This document shows, piece after piece, positions 24,360-32,861 of a stretch of 64,000 bases of DNA; the stretch's first letter is position 1; every line of letters begins with the position of its first letter. Source of the DNA: Rhodobiaceae bacterium (GTDB taxonomy: Bacteria > Pseudomonadota > Alphaproteobacteria > Parvibaculales > Parvibaculaceae). The stretch spans positions 1,798,001 to 1,862,000 of the forward strand of contig CP030277.1 of the NCBI GenBank assembly GCA_003330885.1, given 5' to 3'. A program made the position numbers and the translations under genes. The notes below the pieces were generated by a model that was given only the letters and a program-made list of their open reading frames with translations, was not told the DNA's origin and searched no databases.

Positions 24360-25727
24360 CTACTCTGCGTTCAACGTAATAGTAAACGCAGCACCGTGAC
24401 CTTCTTCGCTATCAACATGAACGCTCCCACCGTGAGCGGCCACTATGCGTTCCACAATTGACAGCCCCAGGCCCGCACCGCTGAACTTTGTGGTTTCACC
24501 ACGAACAAACCTGGAGAAGATGCGCTTCGTCTGATCAGGTGGAACTCCGGGACCATCGTCCAGTACGCTCAGGCTCGCCGGATCATGCAAAACGACCAAT
24601 ACCGTTGATCCAACCGGCGACACTGTCAGTGCATTTTCCAGCAAGTTTCGGATAGCCATGCAAAGATATTCTTCATCGCCTTTGACCGTTAGTGGTCCTT
24701 CCGCTCCCTGAAGCTCGATCTCTTTACCTTGTTTGAAAGCTGTCGGGGCCATCAAACTGATGGCTGTCGTCGCAGCCTGCCGAAGACTTGCCTGCTGGGT
24801 ATGCTCAATAACGAGATTGTCTGCTTGGGCAAGCCTCAAGAGCTGAGCAACTATTCGCTCGATCTTGCCCAAATCACGTAGAAGATCTGGAACGCCGTCA
24901 AGACTTGTGAGAGTTTCAGCACGAGAATGCAGAACAGCCAGCGGTGTGCGCAGCTCATGAGCTGCGTTCGCTGCAAATTCTCTCTCGCGGCCATACCCTT
25001 CCTCAATTTGGTCAAGCGCAATATTCACCGCCCTTACGAGCGGGAGAACCTCGTCTGGAACATTTCCCTCGGACAATCTCCGGTTCATCGTCGATGGTCC
25101 GATCGTCGCAGCCTCAGCGCTAATTTCTGTCAGCGGCGCAAGGGACCGGCGGACTGTCCACACAAGCAGAGGTAGCAGCAGCGGGAGAAACAAAAGCCCC
25201 CACGAGAACTCGAGAAGCTCCTCTGCGAGCGTCTCTTCGGATACAAGATCCGAGTGCTCCATACCGGCCTGTAGCACATAAAGTTGTCCAGCAAGAATGA
25301 ATGGGAATGAGATACCGTTTGAATGCTCACTTGAGACCGGGTCTTCGTAGTCGAAATAGGCAAGCTCGGACGACTGGGCAAGGCGGGCTAGAAACGCCAT
25401 TTTTCGACCATGCGACGACGCCACAGCTTGGCCCAGAGGGTCCAAAATTACAAATTCAACAGCCTCCTCAATGTCTTCGACACTCGCTGGCTTCTCGAAC
25501 ACAAACAGCGGTGTTCCTTCCGATGAGGAGGTGTGGGTCGCCACATATTGCATGGAAACGTGCATCGCAAATGAATTCAAGGCAAGATATCGGTCATCGT
25601 TCTCTTCAGTCCCAAAATGAACGTAGGCGGCACCAAAAATGATCAGGAAATTAGCAATGGACAACGCTAGCACCCGTCCCACCAAGAGCTGACTGAGTGA
25701 ACGTGTCGACAGAACGAATTTGGTCAT
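24360..25727 (-). CDS. Sensor histidine kinase (PmrB/QseC-like) of the eptA module
   Basis: 455-residue membrane kinase. Helix 1 (about 15-36), a periplasmic domain of about 130 residues, helix 2 (about 170-192) and a HAMP-like segment lead to the phospho-acceptor His257 in FAANAAHELRTPLAV. The ATPase has the N box (NLLENAL), G1 (DDGPGVP) and G2 (GAGLGLSI) motifs. Its start overlaps the regulator stop as ATGA. Located between the regulator and eptA on one strand, it probably senses envelope or cationic stress; the ligand is unknown. Confidence 0.92.
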   Translation of the reverse strand: MTKFVLSTRSLSQLLVGRVLALSIANFLIIFGAAYVHFGTEENDDRYLALNSFAMHVSMQYVATHTSSSEGTPLFVFEKPASVEDIEEAVEFVILDPLGQAVASSHGRKMAFLARLAQSSELAYFDYEDPVSSEHSNGISFPFILAGQLYVLQAGMEHSDLVSEETLAEELLEFSWGLLFLPLLLPLLVWTVRRSLAPLTEISAEAATIGPSTMNRRLSEGNVPDEVLPLVRAVNIALDQIEEGYGREREFAANAAHELRTPLAVLHSRAETLTSLDGVPDLLRDLGKIERIVAQLLRLAQADNLVIEHTQQASLRQAATTAISLMAPTAFKQGKEIELQGAEGPLTVKGDEEYLCMAIRNLLENALTVSPVGSTVLVVLHDPASLSVLDDGPGVPPDQTKRIFSRFVRGETTKFSGAGLGLSIVERIVAAHGGSVHVDSEEGHGAAFTITLNAE

Positions 25728-26401
25728 GGGGAAATTTCATCCAGAAGGTAACCAACACCGCGCACGGTGTGCACGGCAATGGATGCATTGTGCGCGATAA
25801 GCTTTTTGCGAAGCCTGTGAACTGTGACTTCAACAGCGTTTGGGGTAATCCCCTCCGAAGAATAAGTCATGCCGTCCAGGAGTACCTCTTTAGGGACGAC
25901 ACGACCGAAGCGACGCATGAGAAATTCGAGGAAAATGATTTCCATGCGAGTTGCGGGAAGAACACTGCCATCCACAGTTGCATCTCGTGCCGTTGTGTCC
26001 AATGTCACATTCCCGCACTCCAGCACAACACCCAGTGCGGCTCCAGGCCTTCGCAGAAGTGCCCTCAAACGAGCGATGAGCTCGGCCATCTCAAACGGTT
26101 TTGTTAGATAGTCATCTGCACCAGCATTAAGCCCGCCCACTCGGTCGCCAACGCCATCGCGCGCCGAAAGTATAAGCATCGGCAAATCCAGGCCGAGCCC
26201 ACGTACGTGTGTTATAAGGCTGCCTCCGTCCCCATCAGGCAACCCGAGATCAACAATAGCAGCGTCGTAGCTTGTAGCAGCAACAGCAGTTGTCGCAGTC
26301 GCCAGATCGGGACAGTGATTGACAGAAAATCCTGAATTCGCGCACCCTTTTTCGATTAGGTGGGCAAGGCTGTCATTGTCTTCAACCAGCAACAAACGCA
26401 T
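25724..26401 (-). CDS. OmpR-family response regulator of the eptA module
   Basis: 225-residue regulator with a receiver domain (acidic pair ED at 7-8, phospho-acceptor Asp51 in IVDLGLPDGDGG, Lys in YLTKPFEM) and a C-terminal winged helix (EVTVHRLRKKL, VHTVRGVGYLL). Resembles PmrA/QseB. It is first of regulator-kinase-eptA-PAP2/DAGK. Likely binds the 11-bp-spaced repeats at 26535-26551 and 24319-24336, which would give autoregulation and eptA activation. Confidence 0.93.
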   Translation of the reverse strand: MRLLLVEDNDSLAHLIEKGCANSGFSVNHCPDLATATTAVAATSYDAAIVDLGLPDGDGGSLITHVRGLGLDLPMLILSARDGVGDRVGGLNAGADDYLTKPFEMAELIARLRALLRRPGAALGVVLECGNVTLDTTARDATVDGSVLPATRMEIIFLEFLMRRFGRVVPKEVLLDGMTYSSEGITPNAVEVTVHRLRKKLIAHNASIAVHTVRGVGYLLDEISP

Positions 26402-27369
26402 AGCATCTTCCGGTGGGTCCTAGGGAGGCGCAGCTCGAATATTTGGGCAACCATATCCTATAGGGATAACGATCATAGAACTGAGGTGCCGCATCAGATT
26501 TCTCAGGCCACCCTGTCGCACTGTCACCGACTTACCTTACCCCCGCCTTACAAGAGATTGATCTTAGAAAATATTTGCGCCGGAAGAGAGAACTGCTTCT
26601 TTACCTCATAAGCCATTGATTTAGCTCAGAGATCAAACTCAAATTGCACCAAAAAGTGTCATATTTACGACCAGCAGACATATTGAACGGCGGATCTTTT
26701 GGCGCTGGTTATCAGCGCATTCATAAGATCCACCACTGCTACCATCCAGCGACGACCTACGTCCTGGCATTCAGCACGCCCACAATACTGATCGATAGAT
26801 CACAGCGCCCTGGTTTCGTCCAGGGGCAAAAGACATTGGCTATTGCGCCCCACCCACGTCTCGCCAAACCGAATATTGGAAACAGGAAGACGGCGAAGCC
26901 GCTCCCCCTGGGTCGCGGACTTGCGCAAAGCGCTCAGCCCAAAGCGGATGCTCAAAATCTTGGATCATGTCGCCGCTAAACGGCGGTCCTAAAGTTTTGG
27001 CAAATGCTCATCAAGTTGCGCTTTCACGATATCGCCAAAATCCACGCCCCGTTCAAGTAACAACAAAGCCCTATCGCCTCTTCCCATCTGACAAAAAGGG
27101 GACGAAATTCCTCTTCTCGGTAGCCAGCGCGCTCCTAACAAGTCGCTTGCTACCCGCAAAACACGCTGCTTAACTGAGAGCCAGACACTCCAATAGATCA
27201 GATAACAAAATGTCTCAAACCATCTGATGGCGGAGATGCGCCTTTATTGAAAGCTTTTGAAGGGAGCATCCGTTGGATGCGTGCTCCCAGCTGGTTATTG
27301 TCACGATAGAAGAGCGATAGATGACGTGCAGCATAGGTGGTGGAAACACCCGACCGAGAGGCTTCCTGG
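26402..27369. other. Long intergenic stretch with a regulator promoter and no supported gene
   Basis: The first 150 bases hold the promoter region of the response regulator. The rest has several overlapping open frames on both strands, none with a recognisable family; a minus-strand frame around 26650-26950 keeps a coding look (for example RLRRLPVSNIRFGETWVG) across a stop, so it may be debris of an unknown gene. Confidence 0.5.
26535..26551 (-). promoter_or_regulatory. Tandem response-regulator box upstream of the regulator gene
   Basis: Two GTAAGG half-sites on the minus strand with an 11-bp period (plus strand CCTTAC at 26535 and 26546). It matches the box upstream of eptA and suggests autoregulation. 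The distance to the regulator start (134 bases) is long. Confidence 0.5.
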
Positions 27370-28563
27370 ATGGCTGGTAAGAGAAAACTGCCAAGCGGCA
27401 TTTTGGCACTTGGTCTGGTCAGTCTGTTTATGGACGCGTCTTCAGAGCTGGTGCACAGCTTGTTGCCCGCTCTTTTCGTATCCCTTGGCGTTGGCATGGC
27501 CGCGATTGGCCTCATTGAAGGCGTCGCCGAAGCAACAGCTGCAATCACCAAAGTCTTTTCAGGTTCGATAAGTGATTGGCTTGGAAAACGAAAAATACTG
27601 GCCGTGATCGGCTATGGTCTGGCGGCCATAACAAAGCCTCTCTTTCCGCTTGCTCAATCAGCTGAGCTGATTTTTGCTGCCCGTTTCATCGACCGTGTTG
27701 GCAAGGGCATCAGAGGCGCTCCCCGTGATGCGCTCATTGCTGACCTCACCTCCCCAGGTAATCGGGGGGCTGCATACGGTTTGCGCCAATCGTTGGACAC
27801 GGTGGGTGCTTTTTTGGGACCGCTTGCCGCGTTTGTTCTGATGATCGTGTTTGTCGACGATGTGCGCAGCGTCTTGTGGTTTGCCCTCATTCCCGCGGCG
27901 CTGTGCATCGCCTTTCTGGTTTTCGGGGTAAAGGAACCCAAAAACATTCCCGCTGGCCGGGACCGGGAAGGCGCTGGCCGGTTTCCCCTGCGACGCGCAG
28001 ATCTGGCCGCGCTCAGTCGCAGCTATTGGCTTGTTGTTGCCATTGGCGGTCTTTTTGCGCTGGCGCGTTTCAGTGAGGCGTTTCTCACCCTTCGTGCGCT
28101 CGACCTTGGCCTGCCCATAGGAGTCTCGCCGCTGATCATGGTGCTGATGAGCATTGTCTATTCACTCACTGCCTATCCTGTCGGTTTGCTTGCCGACAGA
28201 ATGCAGCGCGGGCCCTTGTTGGCATTGGGTCTTGGGGCACTCATTTGTGCGGGCTTGGTGCTGAGCATTGCAGATGACCTGTATCTGGTAACAATAGGCA
28301 TCATCCTATGGGGGCTCCACATGGGGCTAACGCAAGGCTTGCTGTCTGCAATGGTCGCCGACAGCGCCCCAGATACACTGAGAGGTACCGCCTTTGGTGT
28401 GTTCAACCTCATCAATGGGGTGGCCCTCTTGATTGCCAGTGTGGTTGCGGGCCTTTTGTGGCAAATGGTTGGCGCATCTACGACATTTTTTGCTGGCGCA
28501 GGGTTCGCCACCTTTGCGCTTGTCCTTCTATTGATTTCCCGTCAGCTGACGAGCCGAGAATAG
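27370..28563 (+). CDS. MFS transporter of unknown substrate
   Basis: 397-residue major facilitator with twelve hydrophobic segments. The loop 2-3 motif is SGSISDWLGKRKILAVIGYG, a good version of the MFS signature, followed by the FIDRVGKGIRGAPRDALIAD segment typical of a subgroup of bacterial MFS exporters. The start is the ATG at 27370, preceded by GAGAGG eight bases away; a GTG eleven codons upstream is open. It stands alone on the plus strand between two oppositely oriented regulatory modules. Export of a metal complex or drug is possible but not shown. Confidence 0.88.
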   Translation: MAGKRKLPSGILALGLVSLFMDASSELVHSLLPALFVSLGVGMAAIGLIEGVAEATAAITKVFSGSISDWLGKRKILAVIGYGLAAITKPLFPLAQSAELIFAARFIDRVGKGIRGAPRDALIADLTSPGNRGAAYGLRQSLDTVGAFLGPLAAFVLMIVFVDDVRSVLWFALIPAALCIAFLVFGVKEPKNIPAGRDREGAGRFPLRRADLAALSRSYWLVVAIGGLFALARFSEAFLTLRALDLGLPIGVSPLIMVLMSIVYSLTAYPVGLLADRMQRGPLLALGLGALICAGLVLSIADDLYLVTIGIILWGLHMGLTQGLLSAMVADSAPDTLRGTAFGVFNLINGVALLIASVVAGLLWQMVGASTTFFAGAGFATFALVLLLISRQLTSRE

Positions 28564-28851
28564 AATTCTTAGTTGGTCAGACAATAAGGGGATCTGAGAA
28601 ACAACCACTATGGAATTGGGTTGGGCGGCCAGCACGTCTGCACCTGCCACTTGGCTGAGGCTCCGACACTCTGCAGTCATCCTTGGGCTTGACGCGAGGA
28701 TGGCCGAGCGACGACCATAGGTATAAAATCAACACTTCAGTGCTTCTTCTATGCAAGGGCGTCGGAGGCTCCGGCCTCACTTTATGTGAAAAGCCTGGGG
28801 GTCAGAGTTTGCGTAAACAGCAATAATGGCAAGCGAGGCCGCACTCAACGG
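28564..28851. other. Intergenic stretch with a short palindromic repeat
   Basis: No gene is supported. It contains the imperfect palindrome CATCCTTGGGCTTGACGCGAG with GATG closing it (28679-28703), similar to short GTCATCC-rich intergenic palindromes common in alphaproteobacteria. Confidence 0.5.
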
Positions 28852-29001
28852 TCAGGAAGGGTCACGAGAATATGCGCGACTCGCGTCTAACATCGTCGAC
28901 TCATTGGCGGATGGTAACAGCTGATTTTCACTGACTATTTGCGCGCATCCTAAGACCGATATTGATACGCTTGCTACGGCCAATGTGGTCACCAGTCGCA
29001 T
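28852..29001 (-). CDS. Very small predicted lipoprotein
   Basis: 49-residue open frame beginning MRLVTTLAVASVSISVLGC, a complete lipoprotein signal with lipobox VLGC, followed by 30 polar residues. I chose the ATG at 29001 for that reason. It may be a genuine small lipoprotein or the 5' part of a truncated gene; no family is recognised. Confidence 0.45.
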   Translation of the reverse strand: MRLVTTLAVASVSISVLGCAQIVSENQLLPSANESTMLDASRAYSRDPS

Positions 29002-29084
29002 GTTGTTTCCCCAAAATTTGGACAAGTCATTCGTGACGCACAAAATTGCGGCAGATGTTTTTTGGAACGGCTCCGAAGTCAACG

Positions 29085-30470
29085 TCATTTGTCACCCACT
29101 TGGCCGTTGTATCTCGGAAAATCCAACCGCACGGTAAGGCCGGGATCATTGTCGTCAATGGTTAGCGTCGCATCGTGCAGAAGTGCAACAGCCTTTACCA
29201 AAGCAAGTCCAAGGCCTGTTCCCAGCGTATGGCGCGCTTTGTCTAGACGATAAAAGCGCCGCAACACTTTGTCATGTTCGTCAGGAGGAATACCAGGACC
29301 ATCATCCGCGACCAGCGCATATGCGCATCCATTTTCAACGCCAACAGTCAGACGAATAGAAGACCCAGAGGGGCAGTGCCGAATGGCATTTTCAATGAGA
29401 TTGGCAAATAGCTGTGTCAAAAACTCGCGATCACCATATACCCACGCCTCCGCGTCTTTTCCACCCACCAAACAAAGTGTGTGTCCATTTTCCTCTGCTA
29501 CGGGAAGATACGTTTCAGCCAGAATATTGAGCCTATCGGTAAGAGACACTTTTTCGAAACTCTTCTTACGGGCCCCTGCCTCTATCTGAGCAATTCTCAT
29601 GAGCGCATCGAATGTCTTTGTTATATCTCCAACAGCAGCAACAGCTTCGTCAAGTTGTTCCAATAGGTTCGAGTCCCCAGAAATGGGAGTGCTCGTACGC
29701 GCCCGTTCAAGCAATATCCCCAACCGGTTCACCGGTGTCCTCAGGTCATGAGCAATATCTGTACTTACTTGCTGAATGCCGCCAACGGTCTCTTCCAATT
29801 GCTTAAGAGCCTCGTTTATCCCGCCGGACAGGCGATCTAAATCATCTCCTGACCCTGAAATCGGAGCTCTGGCCTTCATGTCACCAATGGAAACAGCCTT
29901 CAACGTAGAGATGATGGCATCAATGCGCCTTTGTCCACGGCGCGCCAATAGTGCAGCAAAAAAAACAGCGAATATGATTGTCGCTGCGGTTGCCCAAGCA
30001 AAAGCTGCAAGCACGACTTCTTGAATGTCATCTGCTTCTTCGTAGCTGAGTGCTACGATCAGCCGAAAATTGCCTATCGGCCTAACTAAAACTCGATAAC
30101 GATCGTCCGCTTCCGAGGCAAAAGAAACGCCTTCGATGTCTCCGGACTTCATATTCACTGTGCCAGAAATTGGAGAACCTGCAACCCGGCTGCCATCCAG
30201 CGTTCCCAGCCAGACCACTTCATCTTCACTATCTATGGAGCTTGCCCGCATTGAGACCGCAGCAATGAGAGCTTCCTCTCCACCTGCACGATAGTGTTCT
30301 TCAAACCCCACCACTATCAATTCAGCCCCGTGGACCACCCGCGCGCTCAATTCTTCATTGACCCTTTGAAGAGCGAAAAAGCCCGCGGTAAGATAGGCCG
30401 TGAGAAATACTGCCGTTAGTGCAAAAGCTAATCGGACAGATGTAGAATTTACAACGTCAACTTTCCGCAC
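29085..30470 (-). CDS. Sensor histidine kinase of the PepSY-linked system
   Basis: 461-residue kinase starting at a GTG at 30470 (14-bp overlap with the regulator gene); an ATG six codons upstream is also open. Helix 1 near residues 10-34, a periplasmic domain of about 120 residues, helix 2 near 155-175, HAMP, then His241 in VSTDIAHDLRTPVNR, N box NLIENAI and ATP motifs DDGPGIP and GTGLGLAL. It is related to the kinase at 32848, which has the same start codon, overlap and AHDLRTP motif. The signal is unknown; kinases of this kind often respond to metals. Confidence 0.92.
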   Translation of the reverse strand: MRKVDVVNSTSVRLAFALTAVFLTAYLTAGFFALQRVNEELSARVVHGAELIVVGFEEHYRAGGEEALIAAVSMRASSIDSEDEVVWLGTLDGSRVAGSPISGTVNMKSGDIEGVSFASEADDRYRVLVRPIGNFRLIVALSYEEADDIQEVVLAAFAWATAATIIFAVFFAALLARRGQRRIDAIISTLKAVSIGDMKARAPISGSGDDLDRLSGGINEALKQLEETVGGIQQVSTDIAHDLRTPVNRLGILLERARTSTPISGDSNLLEQLDEAVAAVGDITKTFDALMRIAQIEAGARKKSFEKVSLTDRLNILAETYLPVAEENGHTLCLVGGKDAEAWVYGDREFLTQLFANLIENAIRHCPSGSSIRLTVGVENGCAYALVADDGPGIPPDEHDKVLRRFYRLDKARHTLGTGLGLALVKAVALLHDATLTIDDNDPGLTVRLDFPRYNGQVGDK

Positions 30471-31134
30471 GAAGACAATACCCCACATTTTTGACAGTGT
30501 GGATCAGCGGCATATCGAATGGTTTATCGATTTTGGCGCGCAATCGACTGATGTGTGTCTCAACGACAGTGGTCTGCGGATCAAAATGAAAATCCCAGAC
30601 GCGCTCCAACAACATCGTTTTACTGAGAATTCTTCCTTCATTGCGCATAAAATATTCCAGAAGCGCGAATTCTCGCGGCAGCAAATTTATTGCCCTCCCC
30701 GCGCGCTTAACGGAACGCTGCATTAAGTCAACTTCCAAGTCAGCAACTTTTAGACACGTCAATTCGACGGCAACTTTCGGCCTGCGTCCAATGGCACCAA
30801 TACGCGCGCTTAGTTCAGAAAAGGCGAATGGCTTAACGAGATAGTCATCAGCGCCAGCCTCTAACCCCTGCACCCTGTCATCCACGTTCCCAACTGCAGT
30901 TAAGAAAAGCACGGGAGTTTGAATTTTGGCGGCACGCAGTGCCTGAATGACCGCCATCCCATCCATACCCGGGAGCATTCGATCCAATACGATGGCGTCG
31001 TATGCCCCGCTCAGTGCCATCGTTAACCCTTCAACCCCATCAACTGCTGAATCAACAATGTGACCGCCACCCTTTAACCCCGAAACGATGTACTCACATG
31101 TGAGGATATCGTCTTCCACAACCAAGATTTTCAT
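30457..31134 (-). CDS. OmpR-family response regulator of the PepSY-linked system
   Basis: 225 residues with phospho-acceptor Asp51 (IVLDRMLPGMDG), Lys in YLVKPFAF and a winged helix with VWDFHFDPQTTVVETHISRL. The latter segment is typical of the CopR/CusR/CzcR-like group of metal-responsive regulators. It shares about the same domain sequence with the regulator at 32184, so the two systems are probably a duplication. A hairpin at 31166-31198 separates it from the PepSY gene upstream. Confidence 0.93.
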   Translation of the reverse strand: MKILVVEDDILTCEYIVSGLKGGGHIVDSAVDGVEGLTMALSGAYDAIVLDRMLPGMDGMAVIQALRAAKIQTPVLFLTAVGNVDDRVQGLEAGADDYLVKPFAFSELSARIGAIGRRPKVAVELTCLKVADLEVDLMQRSVKRAGRAINLLPREFALLEYFMRNEGRILSKTMLLERVWDFHFDPQTTVVETHISRLRAKIDKPFDMPLIHTVKNVGYCLRAES

Positions 31135-31165
31135 CGGTCGAAGGCCCCGTCTTGTTGCTCATGCA

Positions 31166-31198
31166 CGACACTCGGCAATGAAATATTGCCGAGTGTCG
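31166..31198 (-). terminator. Strong hairpin between the PepSY gene and the regulator
   Basis: A perfect 14-bp stem (CGACACTCGGCAAT paired with its complement) with a 5-base loop. There is no T-run on the minus strand, so it is not a classic terminator; it may instead lower read-through or stabilise the PepSY message. Confidence 0.55.
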
Positions 31199-31215
31199 CA
31201 GTAATTATTGAAGCC

Positions 31216-31602
31216 TCAATCGTGATCAGATTCGTCTTCGTCTTCGTCTTCGTCAGAATCATTATCAGCGGCATCACTTTCTTCAGTTTCAACTTTCAGA
31301 ACTGAATAATTTTGTGCGTTTACTTTCGCCTCCAGTTCAGTGCCATCAGGCTTCAAAAGTTCGATTTCGTAGACGAATACGCCATCTTCCTCCCCGAAGT
31401 CCGCAGACATTGCACGGGCTCCAGTTTCATTTTCTGCAGCGGCGACGGCGTTCGAGAGGCTTCCAGAGGAAGACAGGAACGCCCTACTCTCAGCGACATC
31501 ATTGCTGCTTCCTTCATTAGAGTGTGCGATTGCGGCACCACCAGCGCCAAGGCCGATAAGGGCAGCGATTGCGACCGGAACAAATTTGAGTTTTCTAGGC
31601 AT
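31216..31602 (-). CDS. Exported PepSY-domain protein with an acidic tail
   Basis: 128-residue protein with a signal peptide (FVPVAIAALIGLGAGGAAIAHS) and one PepSY-like domain (about residues 50-105, ending LEAKVNAQNYSVLKVE). The C-terminus is extremely acidic (DNDSDEDEDEDESDHD), which could bind divalent cations. PepSY proteins next to a regulator-kinase pair are common and may modulate the sensor from the periplasm. Start is the ATG at 31602, after a TCTCCTGAGGAG region that supplies the ribosome site. Confidence 0.85.
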   Translation of the reverse strand: MPRKLKFVPVAIAALIGLGAGGAAIAHSNEGSSNDVAESRAFLSSSGSLSNAVAAAENETGARAMSADFGEEDGVFVYEIELLKPDGTELEAKVNAQNYSVLKVETEESDAADNDSDEDEDEDESDHD

Positions 31603-31684
31603 TTCTGTCTCCTGAGGAGTTTTGAGGTGAACAACCCGCCCCTTCACAACAGAAGTAATGCCTCTACCTTACTTCAGCTATTCG

Positions 31685-31710
31685 TTACCTTTACAAATTT
31701 GTAAAGGTAA
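31685..31710. promoter_or_regulatory. 26-bp perfect palindrome upstream of the PepSY gene
   Basis: Each half reads TTACCTTTACAAA and its exact complement follows with no spacer. It lies about 83 bases before the PepSY start and has no T-run, so an operator is more likely than a terminator. A CTTTACAAA-type site suggests a response-regulator or repressor dimer. Confidence 0.6.
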
Positions 31711-32183
31711 TTCTGGCGCCTCACCCACTCTCAAATTCAAGCTTCAGGTAGAAGGACAGCCGCGCCGACTGACATGAGCATTTGGCTGCGTTTAGTCATC
31801 GCTTCCGCCAAAAATTCTTCGTAAATTTCTAATTCCATCACGACGAGACCCGACAAACATTCGCCAATTAGTCCTTCAACAACCGAATGGACCTCGATGT
31901 TGGCGATGTTTCTTCTACCTACGGGAGAAACGCGAAAAGGTCCTGCGGCGCCTTTACCGTCTTGAGGTCAGCCGAACGATGGTCGGTTGTCTCAGGCCGC
32001 GAACGACCCTGGCTTGAGGGCTGTTGTTGATTTGCCCAAGCGAACGGTTCAAGATGAAGTTCGCAAAAGTAAATATTGCAGGCAATCCTTGTCCCCAAAA
32101 GGAAATCGAATCGGGGACAGGATGTTGGCCTGTGCCCGCGTTGCAGTCCGTCCACACGCCGTCGGAAAGAATAGCAAATCGCC
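31711..32183. other. Intergenic stretch between two regulatory modules
   Basis: No start-anchored gene was recognised. A minus-strand frame (31737 to about 31945) without a good start reads like coding sequence (for example VEGLIGECLSGLVVMELEIY) and may be the tail of a lost gene. Confidence 0.45.
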
Positions 32184-32861
32184 ATGAAAATATTGCTTGC
32201 TGAAGACGACCCGCAAACCTCTGAATTCATTCGAAAAGGATTAATGCAGGCTGGCCATAGCGTCGAAGCCGTCGATAATGGGCGGGATGCGTTGTCGTAC
32301 TGTCTTTACAATGAATGCGACGTCGTTGTCTTGGACCGGATGATGCCGGGGATGGATGGACTTACCGTTGTAACAGCTATGCGGTCAGTGGGTCGCAAGA
32401 TGCCCGTTCTGTTCTTGACAGCCCGATCTGCTGTAGATGACCGGGTCGAGGGACTGACAGCAGGAGCAGATGATTATCTGGTCAAACCATTCCAATTCAG
32501 TGAACTTGAAGCGCGGATAATTGCTTTGGGTCGCCGTCCCGTTACGGCAGCGGAATCCACAAAACTGGTGGTGCATGATCTGGAACTGGATTTGATGTCG
32601 CGTGTGGCCGAACGAGCTGGGCAACCAATTGCATTGCAGGCCAAGGAATTTGCCATCCTAGAAGTGCTCATGCGTAATCCAGGTCGCATTCAAACCCGCA
32701 CCATGCTGCTGGAGAAGGTGTGGGACTTCAATTTTGACCCCCAAACTTCGGTTGTCGAAACACATATCAGCCGTTTGCGGTCAAAAATTGACAAACCCTT
32801 TTCTACATCCCTGATCCGCAATGTGCGCAGCGCAGGGTACACGATCAGTGCGCCGGTTTAG
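32184..32861 (+). CDS. OmpR-family response regulator upstream of the cyo operon
   Basis: 225 residues with Asp51 (VVLDRMMPGMDG), YLVKPFQF and the winged-helix segment VWDFNFDPQTSVVETHISRL. Closely resembles the regulator at 30457. It is encoded on the plus strand, opposite to that paralogue, and is followed by its kinase and then cyoABCD on the same strand. Control of the quinol oxidase is a reasonable inference from gene order. Confidence 0.93.
   Translation: MKILLAEDDPQTSEFIRKGLMQAGHSVEAVDNGRDALSYCLYNECDVVVLDRMMPGMDGLTVVTAMRSVGRKMPVLFLTARSAVDDRVEGLTAGADDYLVKPFQFSELEARIIALGRRPVTAAESTKLVVHDLELDLMSRVAERAGQPIALQAKEFAILEVLMRNPGRIQTRTMLLEKVWDFNFDPQTSVVETHISRLRSKIDKPFSTSLIRNVRSAGYTISAPV

Noticed and set aside
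26644-26979. Plus-strand open frame of 111 codons between the eptA regulator and the MFS gene
   Set aside because: No ribosome site, no domain resemblance, and overlapping open frames of similar length on the other strand.
31737-31945. Minus-strand open stretch with a coding look upstream of the cyo regulator
   Set aside because: No start codon near its 5' end and no family recognised; mentioned only as possible debris.
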